Counted from the first letter of the stretch, positions 27,187-35,872 are shown. The stretch: 36,004 nt of DNA from Rhodobacterales bacterium (GCA_030540655.1 JAUNVT010000018.1:1-36004), one strand, 5' to 3'. A program made the numbers and translations. Notes: generated from the sequence alone by a model not told the origin.

Positions 27187-29462
27187 GCCTGTGCTCCCGT
27201 CGCCTTTCTGGCGCTTTCCTGTTGAGTGTCTGCTTCCGTGAGGTCCAGCCGGATCACGGCCATCGCTCCCACATGTGCGCCCGGGCAAAACGAATCTGCC
27301 GAGACGAGGGTCAAAGTCCCGCCATGCTCTTCCACGATCTTCTTGACGATGGGCAGGCCGAGTCCGGTGCCCTTGTCCCGTGTCGTCACATAAGGTTCGA
27401 ACAGCCGCGAGCGATCTTCGGGCAGACCGATGCCATTGTCACAGATCCGCAGTTCGGCCCGCCCGTCAGCGATATGGCTGCTGACGCGGATCGTGGGCTG
27501 ATATCCGTCTGGCGCAAGGCCTTTTTCTCTAAATGTTTCCGTAGCCTCGCCTGCATTCTTGATCAAATTTGTCAGCGCCTGGCTGATCATCGTCGCATCC
27601 ACATCCGCCCAAAGCGGGGCTTCGTCCAGATCCGCCTCGATCTTCACACCGGGCTGGCCTGCCTGCTGAAGCAGAACCGCCTCGCGCAGCAGGCGCGTCA
27701 GGCTTTCGGGCCGACGCTGAGGTTCGGGCATACGTGCGAATTTTGAAAATTCATCAACGATGCGCCGCAGATCGTCGGTCTGGCGCACGATCACATTGGT
27801 CAATTGCGTCAGATCGGCTGCGTCCTTTTCGCTCAGCAGCTTGGCGAATTTGCGCTGCGTGCGTTCGGCGGACAGCTTGATCGGCGTCAAGGGGTTCTTG
27901 ATTTCGTGAGCAATGCGCTGCGCCACGTCGCCCCAGGCGGCCATACGCTGCGCCGATACCAGATCCGTCACGTCGTCAAAGGCGACCACATATCCCTCGC
28001 GGCGACCCGAATCCGTATGGCGCGTGGACATGCGCACCAGCAGGCTTTCATGCTCGCCGCCGCGGGTGACGCGAATCTCGTCCTGAACGAACCCGCCGGT
28101 GCTGCCGCGGAGGCGGTCGAACAGCCTGGCAAATTCGGGAACAGCCACCGCGATATCCACGGATTGGCGGTCCTCCTGCCAGTCCAGCAGCTTTTCGGCG
28201 GCACGGTTTACAAATGCGATGCGTCCCCTTGCATCCAGTCCGACCACGCCCGATGATACCGACCCCAACACCGAATCAAACAGGCGCCGCCGCCGTTCGA
28301 TCTGTTCGGTGTTCGATAGCAGCGCCGCGCGCTGCGCTTTGAGCTGTCGCGTCATCTGGTTGAAGAAGGTGCTGAGCTGCGCGATCTCGTCATCACCCTC
28401 CTCCTCGCGGACCTGCACGTCCAGATCGCCCGCGCCGATGCGCTGGGCCGCGCTGGTCAACCGGCCCACGGGGCGGGCGAGCCTTTCGGCGAACCAAAGG
28501 CCGAGCCATACTGCGGCAAGGATCAGGATGACGGCAAACCCCAAGTATAAGAGGCCGAATTCGAACAGCACCCGGCCCCGTTCGCTTTCGCGTTGCTGAT
28601 AGAAATTGGCGGTTTCCTTGGTGTCATCCAGCAAGGACAGAATGTCGCCATCCACATTGCGCGTCACATAAAGAAGGCGGTCGGCAAAACCTTTCAACGG
28701 GATCAGGGCACGAAATTCGTTATTTTCCCAATCCTGAATGATCAGCAGACCGTCCTTGCGGGCGGAGGCGATCTGCGCGGGCGCAGGCTGTTCATAGTCG
28801 AACAGATAGGAGCTTTCGCCGCGGGCACGGATTTCACCCGTGCTGTCAATCACGAAAGCCTCGCGCAGGCCGCGCTGGATCTCGCGCTGGCCTTCGGTCA
28901 GGATCTGCCTGATATCGCCATCATCCAGAAACACGCTGCGCTGTTTCACAGCCTCCAGAAACTGCGCGACGGCGCGCGCGTCAATCACCAGATCGCGGCG
29001 ATGCTCGTCCTCATAAGCCTCGGCGGCTGCGACCGAATTGCTGACCACGCGGCCCACACGATCAGAAAACCACGCCTCCAGCCCCATATTCACTGATAGC
29101 GTTGCAAAAACCGCAACCGTGATCGTGGGCAGCAGCGCCATCACCGCGAAAACGCCGGTCAGCCGCAGATGCAACCGCGATCCTGCCGATTGTGACCGCC
29201 TCGCCGAAATCATCTTGACCACGCGCTGCATCACCAGCGCGGCAACGGCGATGACGTAGACCAGATCGCACAGCAGCACGATCCGCAGGACGCTGGATTG
29301 TGCGCCCTTGTCCAGCGGCCCCATGACCAGGAATGTCACCAGCGCCAGCACGGGGCCAAGCACCACCAGCCCAAGCGTGGCAATGTTCTTGAAACGCTTC
29401 GCGCGGCGCAGACCTGCGATACGGTCCCAGCCCGTCATGCGTGCCTTCGTTGCCACGGTCAT
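27183..29462 (-). CDS. ntrY: Sensor histidine kinase NtrY
   Basis: The 759-residue membrane kinase pairs with NtrX. Hydrophobic segments near the N-terminus (about residues 20-90 and 110-130) and near 315-335 frame a periplasmic sensor region. HAMP (R-P-V-G-R-L-T-S-A-A-Q-R-I-G-A-G-D-L), PAS, the H-box H-E-I-K-N-P-L-T-P-I-K-L and a GHKL ATPase domain (C-D-N-G-I-G-L-P and G-T-G-L-G-L-P-I-V) follow. I chose ATG 29462, preceded by GAGGGGCAGGGG, over an in-frame GTG at 29498. The ntrC stop is 92 bp upstream, so ntrYX may have its own promoter. I see no clear one. Confidence 0.92.
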   Translation of the reverse strand: MTVATKARMTGWDRIAGLRRAKRFKNIATLGLVVLGPVLALVTFLVMGPLDKGAQSSVLRIVLLCDLVYVIAVAALVMQRVVKMISARRSQSAGSRLHLRLTGVFAVMALLPTITVAVFATLSVNMGLEAWFSDRVGRVVSNSVAAAEAYEDEHRRDLVIDARAVAQFLEAVKQRSVFLDDGDIRQILTEGQREIQRGLREAFVIDSTGEIRARGESSYLFDYEQPAPAQIASARKDGLLIIQDWENNEFRALIPLKGFADRLLYVTRNVDGDILSLLDDTKETANFYQQRESERGRVLFEFGLLYLGFAVILILAAVWLGLWFAERLARPVGRLTSAAQRIGAGDLDVQVREEEGDDEIAQLSTFFNQMTRQLKAQRAALLSNTEQIERRRRLFDSVLGSVSSGVVGLDARGRIAFVNRAAEKLLDWQEDRQSVDIAVAVPEFARLFDRLRGSTGGFVQDEIRVTRGGEHESLLVRMSTRHTDSGRREGYVVAFDDVTDLVSAQRMAAWGDVAQRIAHEIKNPLTPIKLSAERTQRKFAKLLSEKDAADLTQLTNVIVRQTDDLRRIVDEFSKFARMPEPQRRPESLTRLLREAVLLQQAGQPGVKIEADLDEAPLWADVDATMISQALTNLIKNAGEATETFREKGLAPDGYQPTIRVSSHIADGRAELRICDNGIGLPEDRSRLFEPYVTTRDKGTGLGLPIVKKIVEEHGGTLTLVSADSFCPGAHVGAMAVIRLDLTEADTQQESARKATGAQA

Positions 29463-29554
29463 CCCCTGCCCCTCGGCGCGGTTGGCCCGCGCATCCACAA
29501 TATCCTGAGTCCCTTTTCAGGTGCCTGCCCAAAGGACACAGGTCTGTTGCGCTT

Positions 29555-30892
29555 TTACATCATCTTGGGCGAGCGTGTCACCTGTATATCCAGCGCCGTC
29601 ATTTTTTTGCGTAAAGTATTCCGGTTGAGCCCTAAAAGGGCAGCGCAGCGCAGTTGATTGCCGCCTGCCGCCTCCAGCGCGATGCGGATCAGCGGCGCTT
29701 CGAACTCGGGCAACAGGCGCTGATACAGCCCTTCTGGCGGCAGATCCCCGTCATGCAGATCGAAATATCGCTGAACATGACGTGCAACAGCGCCCGGCAG
29801 CGTTTCGCCAGGCAGAGCCGTGGTGGTTGGCGGACCGGATTGCAGCAGCGCCGCAGCCTCGGCTGCGGATACCAGCGGCGCGCGCCCCGCCCAGGCCAGG
29901 CGCCCGGCAACGTGCTGTAGTTCGCGCACATTACCCGGCCAGTCATGCGCACGCAGGAAATCCAGCGCCTTTGGCTCCAGCCGGCGCGGCGGCGCGCCCG
30001 CCTCTTCGGCAAGATAAAGAAAGTGAGTGGCGAGGAGGGCAATATCCTCGCGCCGCTCACGCAAAGGAGGCACCTCGATCACCGCTCCTGCAAGGCGGTA
30101 ATACAGATCGGAGCGCAGATCCTGCCCGCTTTGCGCCGCAGCCATGAAACAGACGCGCGCCTGCTGTGCCTCGGCCGCATCCATCATGTAGATCAGTCGG
30201 GCCTGCGCCGCAGCGTCCGCATCATCCAGCCCGTCCAGAAAAATTGTGCCTGCCCCTGCCTCGGCCAAAAGGGCCGCCGCCGCACCGTCCGTGGACAGAT
30301 CCGGGGGCGCCATGCGTATGAAGGGCTGTGCATGCCGCGCGGAGGCATCATGGATTATCCGCGCAACCAGCGATTTACCACTGCCCTGTTCGCCCGCGAT
30401 CCAGATCGGCAGATCACTTTGAACGGCCGCGGCAATGCTGCGAAACAGCGATTGCATCGGCGTGCTTTTTCCGATCAGCGGAAGATCGGGCGGCCGCACA
30501 GGGGCGGATGCGCGGGCCGGGGCGTTGCCGCGGCTGTCCAGCGCGCGGGCGGTGCGCGCCATCAGGTCCGGCAGATCGAACGGTTTCGGCATATAGTCCC
30601 AAGCGTCGGATCTCGCCGCGCGGATCGCGGTCATGACCGTGCTGCGGGCCGAGATCACTATGACCGGCATACCGGGCCGCAGCTCGGCAATTTTCGGCAG
30701 CATCTCCAGGCCGTTGCCATCCGGCATCATCACGTCTGTAATTACCGCATCGCCAAGCCCTTCGCCAATCCAGCGCATGAGCGTGGTCAGGCTGGAGGTG
30801 GCCTGCACCTTGCACCCGGCCCGCGTCAGTGCCTGCGTCAGAACGGTGCGAATGCTGCGATCATCATCGGCGACCAGAACCGTGCCATCCAT
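29555..30892 (-). CDS. ntrC: Nitrogen regulator NtrC (Rhodobacter-type, lacks GAFTGA)
   Basis: NtrC is the response regulator controlled by NtrB and turns on nitrogen-scavenging genes. The 445-residue protein has a receiver domain (Asp53 in V-I-T-D-V-M-M-P-D-G-N-G, preceded by the D-D-D acidic pocket at 10-11), an AAA+ domain (Walker A G-E-Q-G-S-G-K-S near 167-174) and a C-terminal Fis-type helix-turn-helix (A-A-L-L-G-L-N-R-N-T-L-R-K-K-M). The loop with E-L-F-G-H and GAFTGA is wholly missing (about 198-212 reads D-L-S-T-D-G-A-A-A-A-L-L). Walker B is I-F-L-D-G-L, with Gly for the usual Glu. R. capsulatus NtrC, known to act with the housekeeping sigma-70 polymerase, also lacks GAFTGA. The start overlaps the ntrB stop as TGATG. 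Confidence 0.92.
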   Translation of the reverse strand: MDGTVLVADDDRSIRTVLTQALTRAGCKVQATSSLTTLMRWIGEGLGDAVITDVMMPDGNGLEMLPKIAELRPGMPVIVISARSTVMTAIRAARSDAWDYMPKPFDLPDLMARTARALDSRGNAPARASAPVRPPDLPLIGKSTPMQSLFRSIAAAVQSDLPIWIAGEQGSGKSLVARIIHDASARHAQPFIRMAPPDLSTDGAAAALLAEAGAGTIFLDGLDDADAAAQARLIYMMDAAEAQQARVCFMAAAQSGQDLRSDLYYRLAGAVIEVPPLRERREDIALLATHFLYLAEEAGAPPRRLEPKALDFLRAHDWPGNVRELQHVAGRLAWAGRAPLVSAAEAAALLQSGPPTTTALPGETLPGAVARHVQRYFDLHDGDLPPEGLYQRLLPEFEAPLIRIALEAAGGNQLRCAALLGLNRNTLRKKMTALDIQVTRSPKMM

Positions 30893-31941
30893 CAGCGCGC
30901 ACCCCCGGCAAGCGGCAGCGACAGGCAAAATGCAGTGCGCCCCGGCTCGGATGTAACTGCGATGCAACCGCCGTGATCGGCCATGACGCGCGCCGCGATG
31001 GCGAGGCCCAGCCCGGTGCCATCGGTCCGGCCAGACACAAACGGCTCGAACAAACTATCCCGCAGATCTGCGCTCACGCCGGGGCCGTCATCCACCACCT
31101 CGACCTGAAGCGGCAGCGGTGCGCCGATCCCGCCATTGCCGCGCAGCTGCGCGCCCTGCTCAAACCAGCTGCGCAGGCGGATCGTGCCGCCGTCGGGGAG
31201 CGCAGCTTCGGCTGCATTCCTCATCAGATTTTGCAAGACCTGTTGCAGCATGTCAGGATCTCCCAGCGCGTCGGGCAAGGATGGATCGTATTCTTCGATA
31301 ATGCGCATATGAGAGGCAAAGCCAAGCTGCGCGCTGCGCCGCGCGCGCGACAACACATCATGGATGTTGACGCGGCGCAGATCGGGGGGCGCGGGGTTGC
31401 CGAAACGCTCGACCTGATCCAGAAGCGCCGCAATACGGCGGCTTTCGCCGACAATCAGATCGGTCAACGCGCGGTCGCCCTCGTTTGAAGACATCGCCAG
31501 CAATTGCGCCGCGCCGGTAATCCCGGCCAGCGGATTCTTGATTTCATGCGCCAGCATGTCGGTCATGCCGATGGCGCTGCGCGCGCTTGCTCCCTGCATC
31601 TGCCTGCCGATGGTTTCGCGCGGGGTCATGACGGCCAACAGGCTGCCATCGTCGCTGCCGAGCGCGGCGATGGACAGGCTGCACCGCACCTGCTCCCGGT
31701 GCCCGGCGCGGACATCCACATCGGTGATGAAGAGCGGTGCAGACCGTGCCCGGACCAGCCCTGCACCGGGCGGGGCCTCGGCGCCCAGCAAGCTCCACAG
31801 CTCCAGGCCGTGTGCGTTGCGGGTCGAAATATTGAAAAACCCTTCTGCCGCCGGATTGATCTGCAATACGCGGCCCGTCTCGCTCAGTACCAGCGCAGGC
31901 AGCGGCAACGCACTCCAAAGCGCGCGATCGGGGGCGCTCAC
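30892..31941 (-). CDS. ntrB: Nitrogen sensor histidine kinase NtrB
   Basis: NtrB is the cytoplasmic kinase/phosphatase that sets NtrC phosphorylation under control of PII proteins. The 349-residue protein has an N-terminal PAS domain (P-A-L-V-L-S-E-T-G-R-V-L-Q-I-N-P-A-A), no membrane segments, the H-box H-E-I-K-N-P-L-A-G-I-T-G-A-A-Q-L-L, and the ATPase motifs N-A-A-E-A-A, D-D-G-P-G-V and G-T-G-L-G-L-A-I-A. The start is GTG 31941, whose GTGA overlaps the dusB stop. At the other end its TGA shares one base with the ntrC ATG. Both overlaps indicate coupled translation of dusB-ntrB-ntrC. Confidence 0.93.
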   Translation of the reverse strand: MSAPDRALWSALPLPALVLSETGRVLQINPAAEGFFNISTRNAHGLELWSLLGAEAPPGAGLVRARSAPLFITDVDVRAGHREQVRCSLSIAALGSDDGSLLAVMTPRETIGRQMQGASARSAIGMTDMLAHEIKNPLAGITGAAQLLAMSSNEGDRALTDLIVGESRRIAALLDQVERFGNPAPPDLRRVNIHDVLSRARRSAQLGFASHMRIIEEYDPSLPDALGDPDMLQQVLQNLMRNAAEAALPDGGTIRLRSWFEQGAQLRGNGGIGAPLPLQVEVVDDGPGVSADLRDSLFEPFVSGRTDGTGLGLAIAARVMADHGGCIAVTSEPGRTAFCLSLPLAGGAR

Positions 31942-32927
31942 GCGGCCATCAGGGGCTGCGCGGCAACGGCGATGGGCAGCAGGCGCAGCACCTCGACGTG
32001 CTGATCGCTTGTCAGGATCTGGCGCCGCAGCCCTGGATCCGCACCCGCCAGATACCAGCCCAGATGCTTGCGCGCCACGCGCACGCCCAAGTCACTGCCG
32101 TAAAAATCCAGCATTGCTTCGTAATGGGTGCCGATCATTTGCGCCAGCGCGGCCCCATGCGGGATTTCAGGCGCGGGTCCGCCGTAAAGGTTCTGCGCCA
32201 CCTCAGCCAGCGCCCATGGGCGGCCTTGGGCACCTCGTCCAATCATCACACCGTCAGCCCCTGACAGGCGCAACGCATGGCGGGCGCTGGACGCATCAAT
32301 AATATCGCCATTGGCAATGACGGGAATGCCGGCAGCCGCCTTGACCGCGGCGATGGCGCTCCAATCCGCCCGCCCCTTATAGAACTGGCAGCGGGTTCGC
32401 CCATGGATGGTGACCATACGTATACCCGCAGCCTCGGCCCGGCGGGCAATGTCGGGCGCATTCAGCTGACCCGCATCCCAGCCCAGCCGCATCTTCAGCG
32501 TGACCGGTACCGATACCGCGCGCACCACTGCATCAATCAGGCGCAGCGCATGATCCGCATCGCGCATCAACGCCGACCCGGCAGCCCCAAACCCGCGCGC
32601 GCGTGTCACCTTTTTGGCCGGGCAGCCCATATTTACATCAATGATGCGCGCGCCATTTGCCTCGGCCATGCGGGCGGCCTCGGCCATCCAGCGCGCCTCG
32701 CAACCGGCCAGTTGCACCGCAGTGGCAGCAGCGCCAAACCCCAGTTCGGCCTTGGCCCGCATCGCGGGTCTGGCCTGAACCATCTCCTGACTGGCGATCA
32801 TCTCGCTGACCACAAGCCCTGCACCAAACTTCGAAACCAGATTGCGAAACGGCAGATCCGTAATACCCGCCAGCGGCGCCAGCAGGATCGGGGACGACAA
32901 AGGCGTATCGGCCAAAGACAGGGGCAT
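31938..32927 (-). CDS. dusB: tRNA-dihydrouridine synthase DusB (NifR3 family)
   Basis: DusB reduces specific uridines in the tRNA D-loop to dihydrouridine, using FMN and NADPH. The 329-residue TIM-barrel protein has L-A-P-L-A-G-I-T-D-L-P-F-R near its start, the D-V-N-M-G-C-P-A-K-K-V motif with the active-site cysteine, T-I-H-G-R-T-R and N-G-D-I. The gene was first called nifR3 in Rhodobacter because it heads the ntrBC operon, exactly as here. ATG 32927 is preceded by GAGGAG eight bases upstream. The frame is open to 32981 but without support. Its stop overlaps the ntrB start. Confidence 0.94.
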   Translation of the reverse strand: MPLSLADTPLSSPILLAPLAGITDLPFRNLVSKFGAGLVVSEMIASQEMVQARPAMRAKAELGFGAAATAVQLAGCEARWMAEAARMAEANGARIIDVNMGCPAKKVTRARGFGAAGSALMRDADHALRLIDAVVRAVSVPVTLKMRLGWDAGQLNAPDIARRAEAAGIRMVTIHGRTRCQFYKGRADWSAIAAVKAAAGIPVIANGDIIDASSARHALRLSGADGVMIGRGAQGRPWALAEVAQNLYGGPAPEIPHGAALAQMIGTHYEAMLDFYGSDLGVRVARKHLGWYLAGADPGLRRQILTSDQHVEVLRLLPIAVAAQPLMAA

Positions 32928-32952
32928 GGGCAGGCTCCTCACTCCTTCGGAT

Positions 32953-32981
32953 CTTCTAGCCGGGAGGGTGCGGGTGCGCAA
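32953..32981 (-). promoter_or_regulatory. Candidate promoter for dusB-ntrBC
   Basis: On the minus strand TTGCGC (32976-32981) and TAGAAG (32953-32958) are separated by 17 bp, with the -10 box 25 bp before the dusB start. It sits in the 93-bp divergent gap shared with ispDF. The match to consensus is moderate. Confidence 0.35.
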
Positions 32982-32985
32982 TCAA

Positions 32986-33014
32986 TTGCAGCCTGCCAAG
33001 ATCCGCATTAGGCT
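32986..33014 (+). promoter_or_regulatory. Candidate promoter for ispDF, possibly leaderless
   Basis: TTGCAG (32986-32991) and TAGGCT (33009-33014) are 17 bp apart on the plus strand. The -10 box ends six bases before ATG 33021. If real, transcription would begin at or next to the start codon. No Shine-Dalgarno is present before the ATG, which agrees. Confidence 0.3.
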
Positions 33015-33020
33015 GCGCCG

Positions 33021-34163
33021 ATGACATGCGCCGCACTGATTGTTGCCGCCGGACGCGGCACCCGCGCCGGGGGCGACCGGCCCAAGCAATGGCAAACGCT
33101 GGCAGGTTTGCGCGTGATCGACTGGACGCTGCGTGCGTTTCTGGACGTGCCCGAAGTGGAGCACATCATGCTGGTCCTACACGGCGATGATATCGATGGA
33201 TTTACTGCACCCTCTGGTGTCATGACCACGGTTGGGGGCGCGACGCGCGCGGCATCCGTTCGTGCCGGGCTGGAGGCGCTGACGGATATGGGATGCACAC
33301 GCGTCCTGATCCACGATGTCGCGCGCCCCTGCGTCAGCGCCGCGCTGATCCGGCTTGTGCTGCGCGCGCTGGATCATGCCCAAGCGGTGGCCCCCGCACT
33401 GGCGGTGACGGATGCGCTGTGGATTGGGGATGATGGCCGCGTGACCGGCGTCCGGGACCGGGCCGGGCTCTACCGCGCGCAGACACCCCAAGGATTTGAT
33501 TTCGCGTCGATCCTTGCTGCGCACCGCGCCCACCCGGGCGATGCGGCAGACGATGTGGCGGTGGCGCGGGCAGCCGGGCTTGACGTGGTGATCGTGCCGG
33601 GCGATGAGGATAACCTGAAAATCACCCATGCCGGCGATTTCTGCCGCGCCGCAGCGAGGCTGACCCGGACGGAAAGAGGCGCAATGGATATTCGTATCGG
33701 GAACGGCTATGACGTGCACCGGTTTGGGGACGGCGATCACGTGATGCTGTGCGGCATCAAGGTGCCGCACGGGCGCGGGATGCAGGGCCATTCCGACGCC
33801 GATGTCGGCCTGCACGCGCTGTGCGATGCCATTTATGGGGGCTTGGCCGAGGGCGATATCGGACGCCATTTTCCGCCGTCCGATCCCCAGTGGAAGGACG
33901 CGGCAAGTCATGTTTTCCTGCGGCATGCGGTGAAACTGGCCGCTGAAAAAGGATATTCGATCAGCAATATGGATCTCACCCTTGTGTGCGAGCGCCCCAA
34001 GATAGGCCCGCTGTCGGGCGCGATGCAGGCCGAGCTTGCCAAGATTTCCGGACTTGCACCAAGCCGCATTTCGGTCAAGGCCACCACCTCCGAGCGACTG
34101 GGATTTACCGGGCGCGAGGAAGGCATCGCCGCGCTTGCCACCGTTCTGCTGGTGCAGGTATGA
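33021..34163 (+). CDS. ispDF: Bifunctional IspD/IspF isoprenoid enzyme
   Basis: This fusion carries two steps of the MEP isoprenoid pathway. The N-terminal part (about 1-220) is 2-C-methyl-D-erythritol 4-phosphate cytidylyltransferase, with the CTP-binding motif [12 protein letters not shown] and R-P-K-Q-W. The C-terminal part (from Met222) is 2-C-methyl-D-erythritol 2,4-cyclodiphosphate synthase, with metal ligands D-V-H in G-Y-D-V-H-R-F and the G-H-S-D-A-D-V motif. The two do not catalyse consecutive reactions, since IspE acts between them. The fusion is common in alphaproteobacteria. There are 380 residues. The stop overlaps the pgpA start (ATGA), and dusB is divergent. Confidence 0.95.
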   Translation: MTCAALIVAAGRGTRAGGDRPKQWQTLAGLRVIDWTLRAFLDVPEVEHIMLVLHGDDIDGFTAPSGVMTTVGGATRAASVRAGLEALTDMGCTRVLIHDVARPCVSAALIRLVLRALDHAQAVAPALAVTDALWIGDDGRVTGVRDRAGLYRAQTPQGFDFASILAAHRAHPGDAADDVAVARAAGLDVVIVPGDEDNLKITHAGDFCRAAARLTRTERGAMDIRIGNGYDVHRFGDGDHVMLCGIKVPHGRGMQGHSDADVGLHALCDAIYGGLAEGDIGRHFPPSDPQWKDAASHVFLRHAVKLAAEKGYSISNMDLTLVCERPKIGPLSGAMQAELAKISGLAPSRISVKATTSERLGFTGREEGIAALATVLLVQV

Positions 34164-34657
34164 ACGCGGCGCGCATCCTCGCCACTATAGGGGGCGTAGG
34201 GTATCTGCGCCCGGCCTCTGGCACATGGGGCTCGCTGGTCGCACTGCCGATGGCGGCTCTGCTGCATCTGATCGGCGGGCCGCTGCTCCTCATCGCCTCC
34301 ATCGCTGGCATTTTCTTTCTGGGGCTGTGGGCGACCACGCAGGTCACGATGGGAGAGGCGGATCATGATCCCTCCCATGTCGTCGTGGACGAGGTTGCGG
34401 GCCAATGGATTGCCCTCCTGCCGCTATCCTTTGGGGCATGGCATGTCGGCGCGCCCATTCTTGCGCTCTGGCCGGGATGGATTGCGGCATTCGTTCTGTT
34501 CCGGGTATTCGACATCCTCAAGCCCGGCCCCGTCGGCTGGGCGGACCGGCGCAACACCCCGCTCGGGGTCATGCTGGACGATGTGATTGCCGGGGTGTTG
34601 GCCGCAATCGGCGTCATATGTCTGGCCGCGTTTTCGCATCTGGTGCTGGGCTTATGA
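34160..34657 (+). CDS. pgpA: Phosphatidylglycerophosphatase A
   Basis: PgpA dephosphorylates phosphatidylglycerophosphate to phosphatidylglycerol at the inner membrane. The 165-residue protein has several hydrophobic segments, the early motif [11 protein letters not shown], the acidic D-E-V-A-G-Q-W motif and [16 protein letters not shown], all characteristic. The open frame extends upstream into ispDF, but ATG 34160 forms an ATGA overlap with the ispDF stop and starts the family N-terminus. Its own TGA overlaps the next ATG in the same way. Confidence 0.92.
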   Translation: MNAARILATIGGVGYLRPASGTWGSLVALPMAALLHLIGGPLLLIASIAGIFFLGLWATTQVTMGEADHDPSHVVVDEVAGQWIALLPLSFGAWHVGAPILALWPGWIAAFVLFRVFDILKPGPVGWADRRNTPLGVMLDDVIAGVLAAIGVICLAAFSHLVLGL

Positions 34658-35136
34658 ATGTCGAGGGTTTGCTGGCGCGCGCGCGCGCGGCCGGGATAAT
34701 GATCGCCGCCGCCGAAAGCTGTACCGGCGGCATGGTGATGGCCGCGCTGACGGCAGTGCCCGGCAGTTCCGACGTTGTCGACCGGGGATTCGTTACCTAT
34801 TCCAACGCGGCGAAAATTGAGATGCTGGGCGTTTCGCCAAAGACTTTGCGCAGGCATGGCGCCGTCAGCACCGAAGTTGCGGCCGAAATGGCTGAAGGAG
34901 CGCTGCGCAATTCCGGCGCGCAACTGGCGGTATCCATCACTGGCATAGCAGGGCCGGGCGGATCGGAGCACAAACCCGAAGGCCGCGTTTGCTTCGGCGT
35001 TGCGCGCAGCGGTGCGCCGGTGCAGGCGGAAATGCGCGATTTTGGCACACTTGGCCGCGCCGGCGTACGGCGCGCGGCATGCGATCATGCGCTGGCATTG
35101 CTGATCACCGCGCTCCGGACAGGCTCAGCCGTATAG
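34654..35136 (+). CDS. pncC: CinA C-terminal-type nicotinamide-nucleotide amidohydrolase
   Basis: This stand-alone 160-residue CinA C-terminal domain protein of the PncC family deamidates nicotinamide mononucleotide to nicotinate mononucleotide, recycling NAD breakdown products. The signature A-E-S-C-T-G-G (residues 20-26) includes the catalytic serine. G-F-V-T-Y-S-N-A-A-K and S-I-T-G-I-A-G-P-G-G follow, as in the family. The N-terminal molybdopterin-binding-like domain of full CinA is absent. ATG 34654 overlaps the pgpA stop. The 3' end overlaps the convergent ratA-like gene by 12 bases. Confidence 0.9.
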   Translation: MNVEGLLARARAAGIMIAAAESCTGGMVMAALTAVPGSSDVVDRGFVTYSNAAKIEMLGVSPKTLRRHGAVSTEVAAEMAEGALRNSGAQLAVSITGIAGPGGSEHKPEGRVCFGVARSGAPVQAEMRDFGTLGRAGVRRAACDHALALLITALRTGSAV

Positions 35137-35571
35137 CACTTTGGCCCGCCGTTCGAACGCGCGCACGATCCGCTGCATCGCGTCGTAGAAAAACAGACCG
35201 GCGGCCGATTGCAACAGACGGTTTCGGAATTCGAAATCGACGTGAAATTCAACCGCGCACCCATTTTCGGTCTCTGTGAATTTCCAATCCGAAATCATAT
35301 GTTTGAACGGGCCGTCCAGATACTTTATGTTGATCTTGCGATCATCCGGCCACAGCACTACCCGGCTTGCGAACTTCTCTCGAAACACCTTGAAGCTGAT
35401 GACCAGATCGGCCTCCATCACCTCGCTGCCATCGGGTTGGGGAGTTCGGCTGCGGACACGGGCAGCCGAGTTCCATGGCAGGAATTCAGGATAATTCCCG
35501 ACATCCGCAACCAGATCATACATCTGCTGCGCGCTATAGGGCATCTCGCGGATCTCGGAATGGACAGGCAA
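35125..35571 (-). CDS. RatA/COQ10-like START-domain protein
   Basis: This 148-residue SRPBCC/START-domain protein is of the group annotated as RatA toxin or coenzyme Q-binding COQ10. Family marks are M-P-Y-S-A-Q-Q-M-Y-D-L-V-A-D-V, Y-P-E-F-L-P-W and a C-terminal F-F-Y-D-A-M-Q-R-I-V-R-A-F-E-R-R-A. E. coli RatA blocks 70S ribosome formation, while eukaryotic and alphaproteobacterial relatives are linked to ubiquinone use in respiration. No antitoxin (RatB-like) gene is adjacent, so the COQ10-like role is more likely here. The start is TTG 35571, forced by an in-frame TAA 12 bases upstream and supported by GGAG six bases before it. Confidence 0.88.
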   Translation of the reverse strand: MPVHSEIREMPYSAQQMYDLVADVGNYPEFLPWNSAARVRSRTPQPDGSEVMEADLVISFKVFREKFASRVVLWPDDRKINIKYLDGPFKHMISDWKFTETENGCAVEFHVDFEFRNRLLQSAAGLFFYDAMQRIVRAFERRAKVLYG

Positions 35572-35577
35572 GGGCTG

Positions 35578-35581
35578 CTCC
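35578..35581 (-). promoter_or_regulatory. Ribosome binding site supporting the ratA-like TTG start
   Basis: On the minus strand GGAG lies six bases before TTG 35571. The nearest in-frame ATG is nine codons into the conserved N-terminus, so this site decides for the TTG. Confidence 0.55.
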
Positions 35582-35730
35582 GGTTATTGGCATGACGTAT
35601 ATCATATATGTCGCGGACCGGATCGTAAAAGACAAGAGGTACAGCGCCTGCTCACGATATCCTTCAGAATGCAGAACTGGAATGCTGCGTTCGGTCACGC
35701 CCATCTTTGGCGAAATCAGGTATGGAAGAA

Positions 35731-35807
35731 TGGCGCGGTTGACGGGGCTCGAACCCGCGACCCCCGGCGTGACAGGCCGGTACTCTAACCAACTGAGCTA
35801 CAACCGC
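35731..35807 (-). tRNA. tRNA-Asp (anticodon GUC)
   Basis: The minus strand folds as a 77-nt tRNA with encoded CCA. The acceptor stem is GCGGTTG with CAACCGC, discriminator G73, D-arm GCTC...GAGT, anticodon loop CTGTCAC with GTC at 35771-35773, and T-arm GCGGG-TTCGAGC-CCCGT. G73 and GTC are the aspartate identity elements. A near-consensus promoter stands just upstream. An identical copy begins at 35950. Confidence 0.95.
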
Positions 35808-35817
35808 GCGTAGCTCC

Positions 35818-35846
35818 GGATTAGTCGAGCCTTTCAGGGGCGTCAA
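35818..35846 (-). promoter_or_regulatory. Promoter of the inner tRNA-Asp gene
   Basis: On the minus strand TTGACG (35841-35846) and TAATCC (35818-35823) are exactly 17 bp apart, and the tRNA 5' end is ten bases past the -10 box. This is the best sigma-70-like promoter in the window and implies that this copy can be transcribed on its own. Confidence 0.6.
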
Positions 35847-35872
35847 TGCCGATCTGTCAGTTTTGCGCGCGC

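Noticed and set aside
35125-35571. RatA-like gene as half of a toxin-antitoxin system
   Set aside because: No small antitoxin-like (RatB) gene is next to it, the neighbours are housekeeping genes, and the COQ10-like role fits alphaproteobacteria better.
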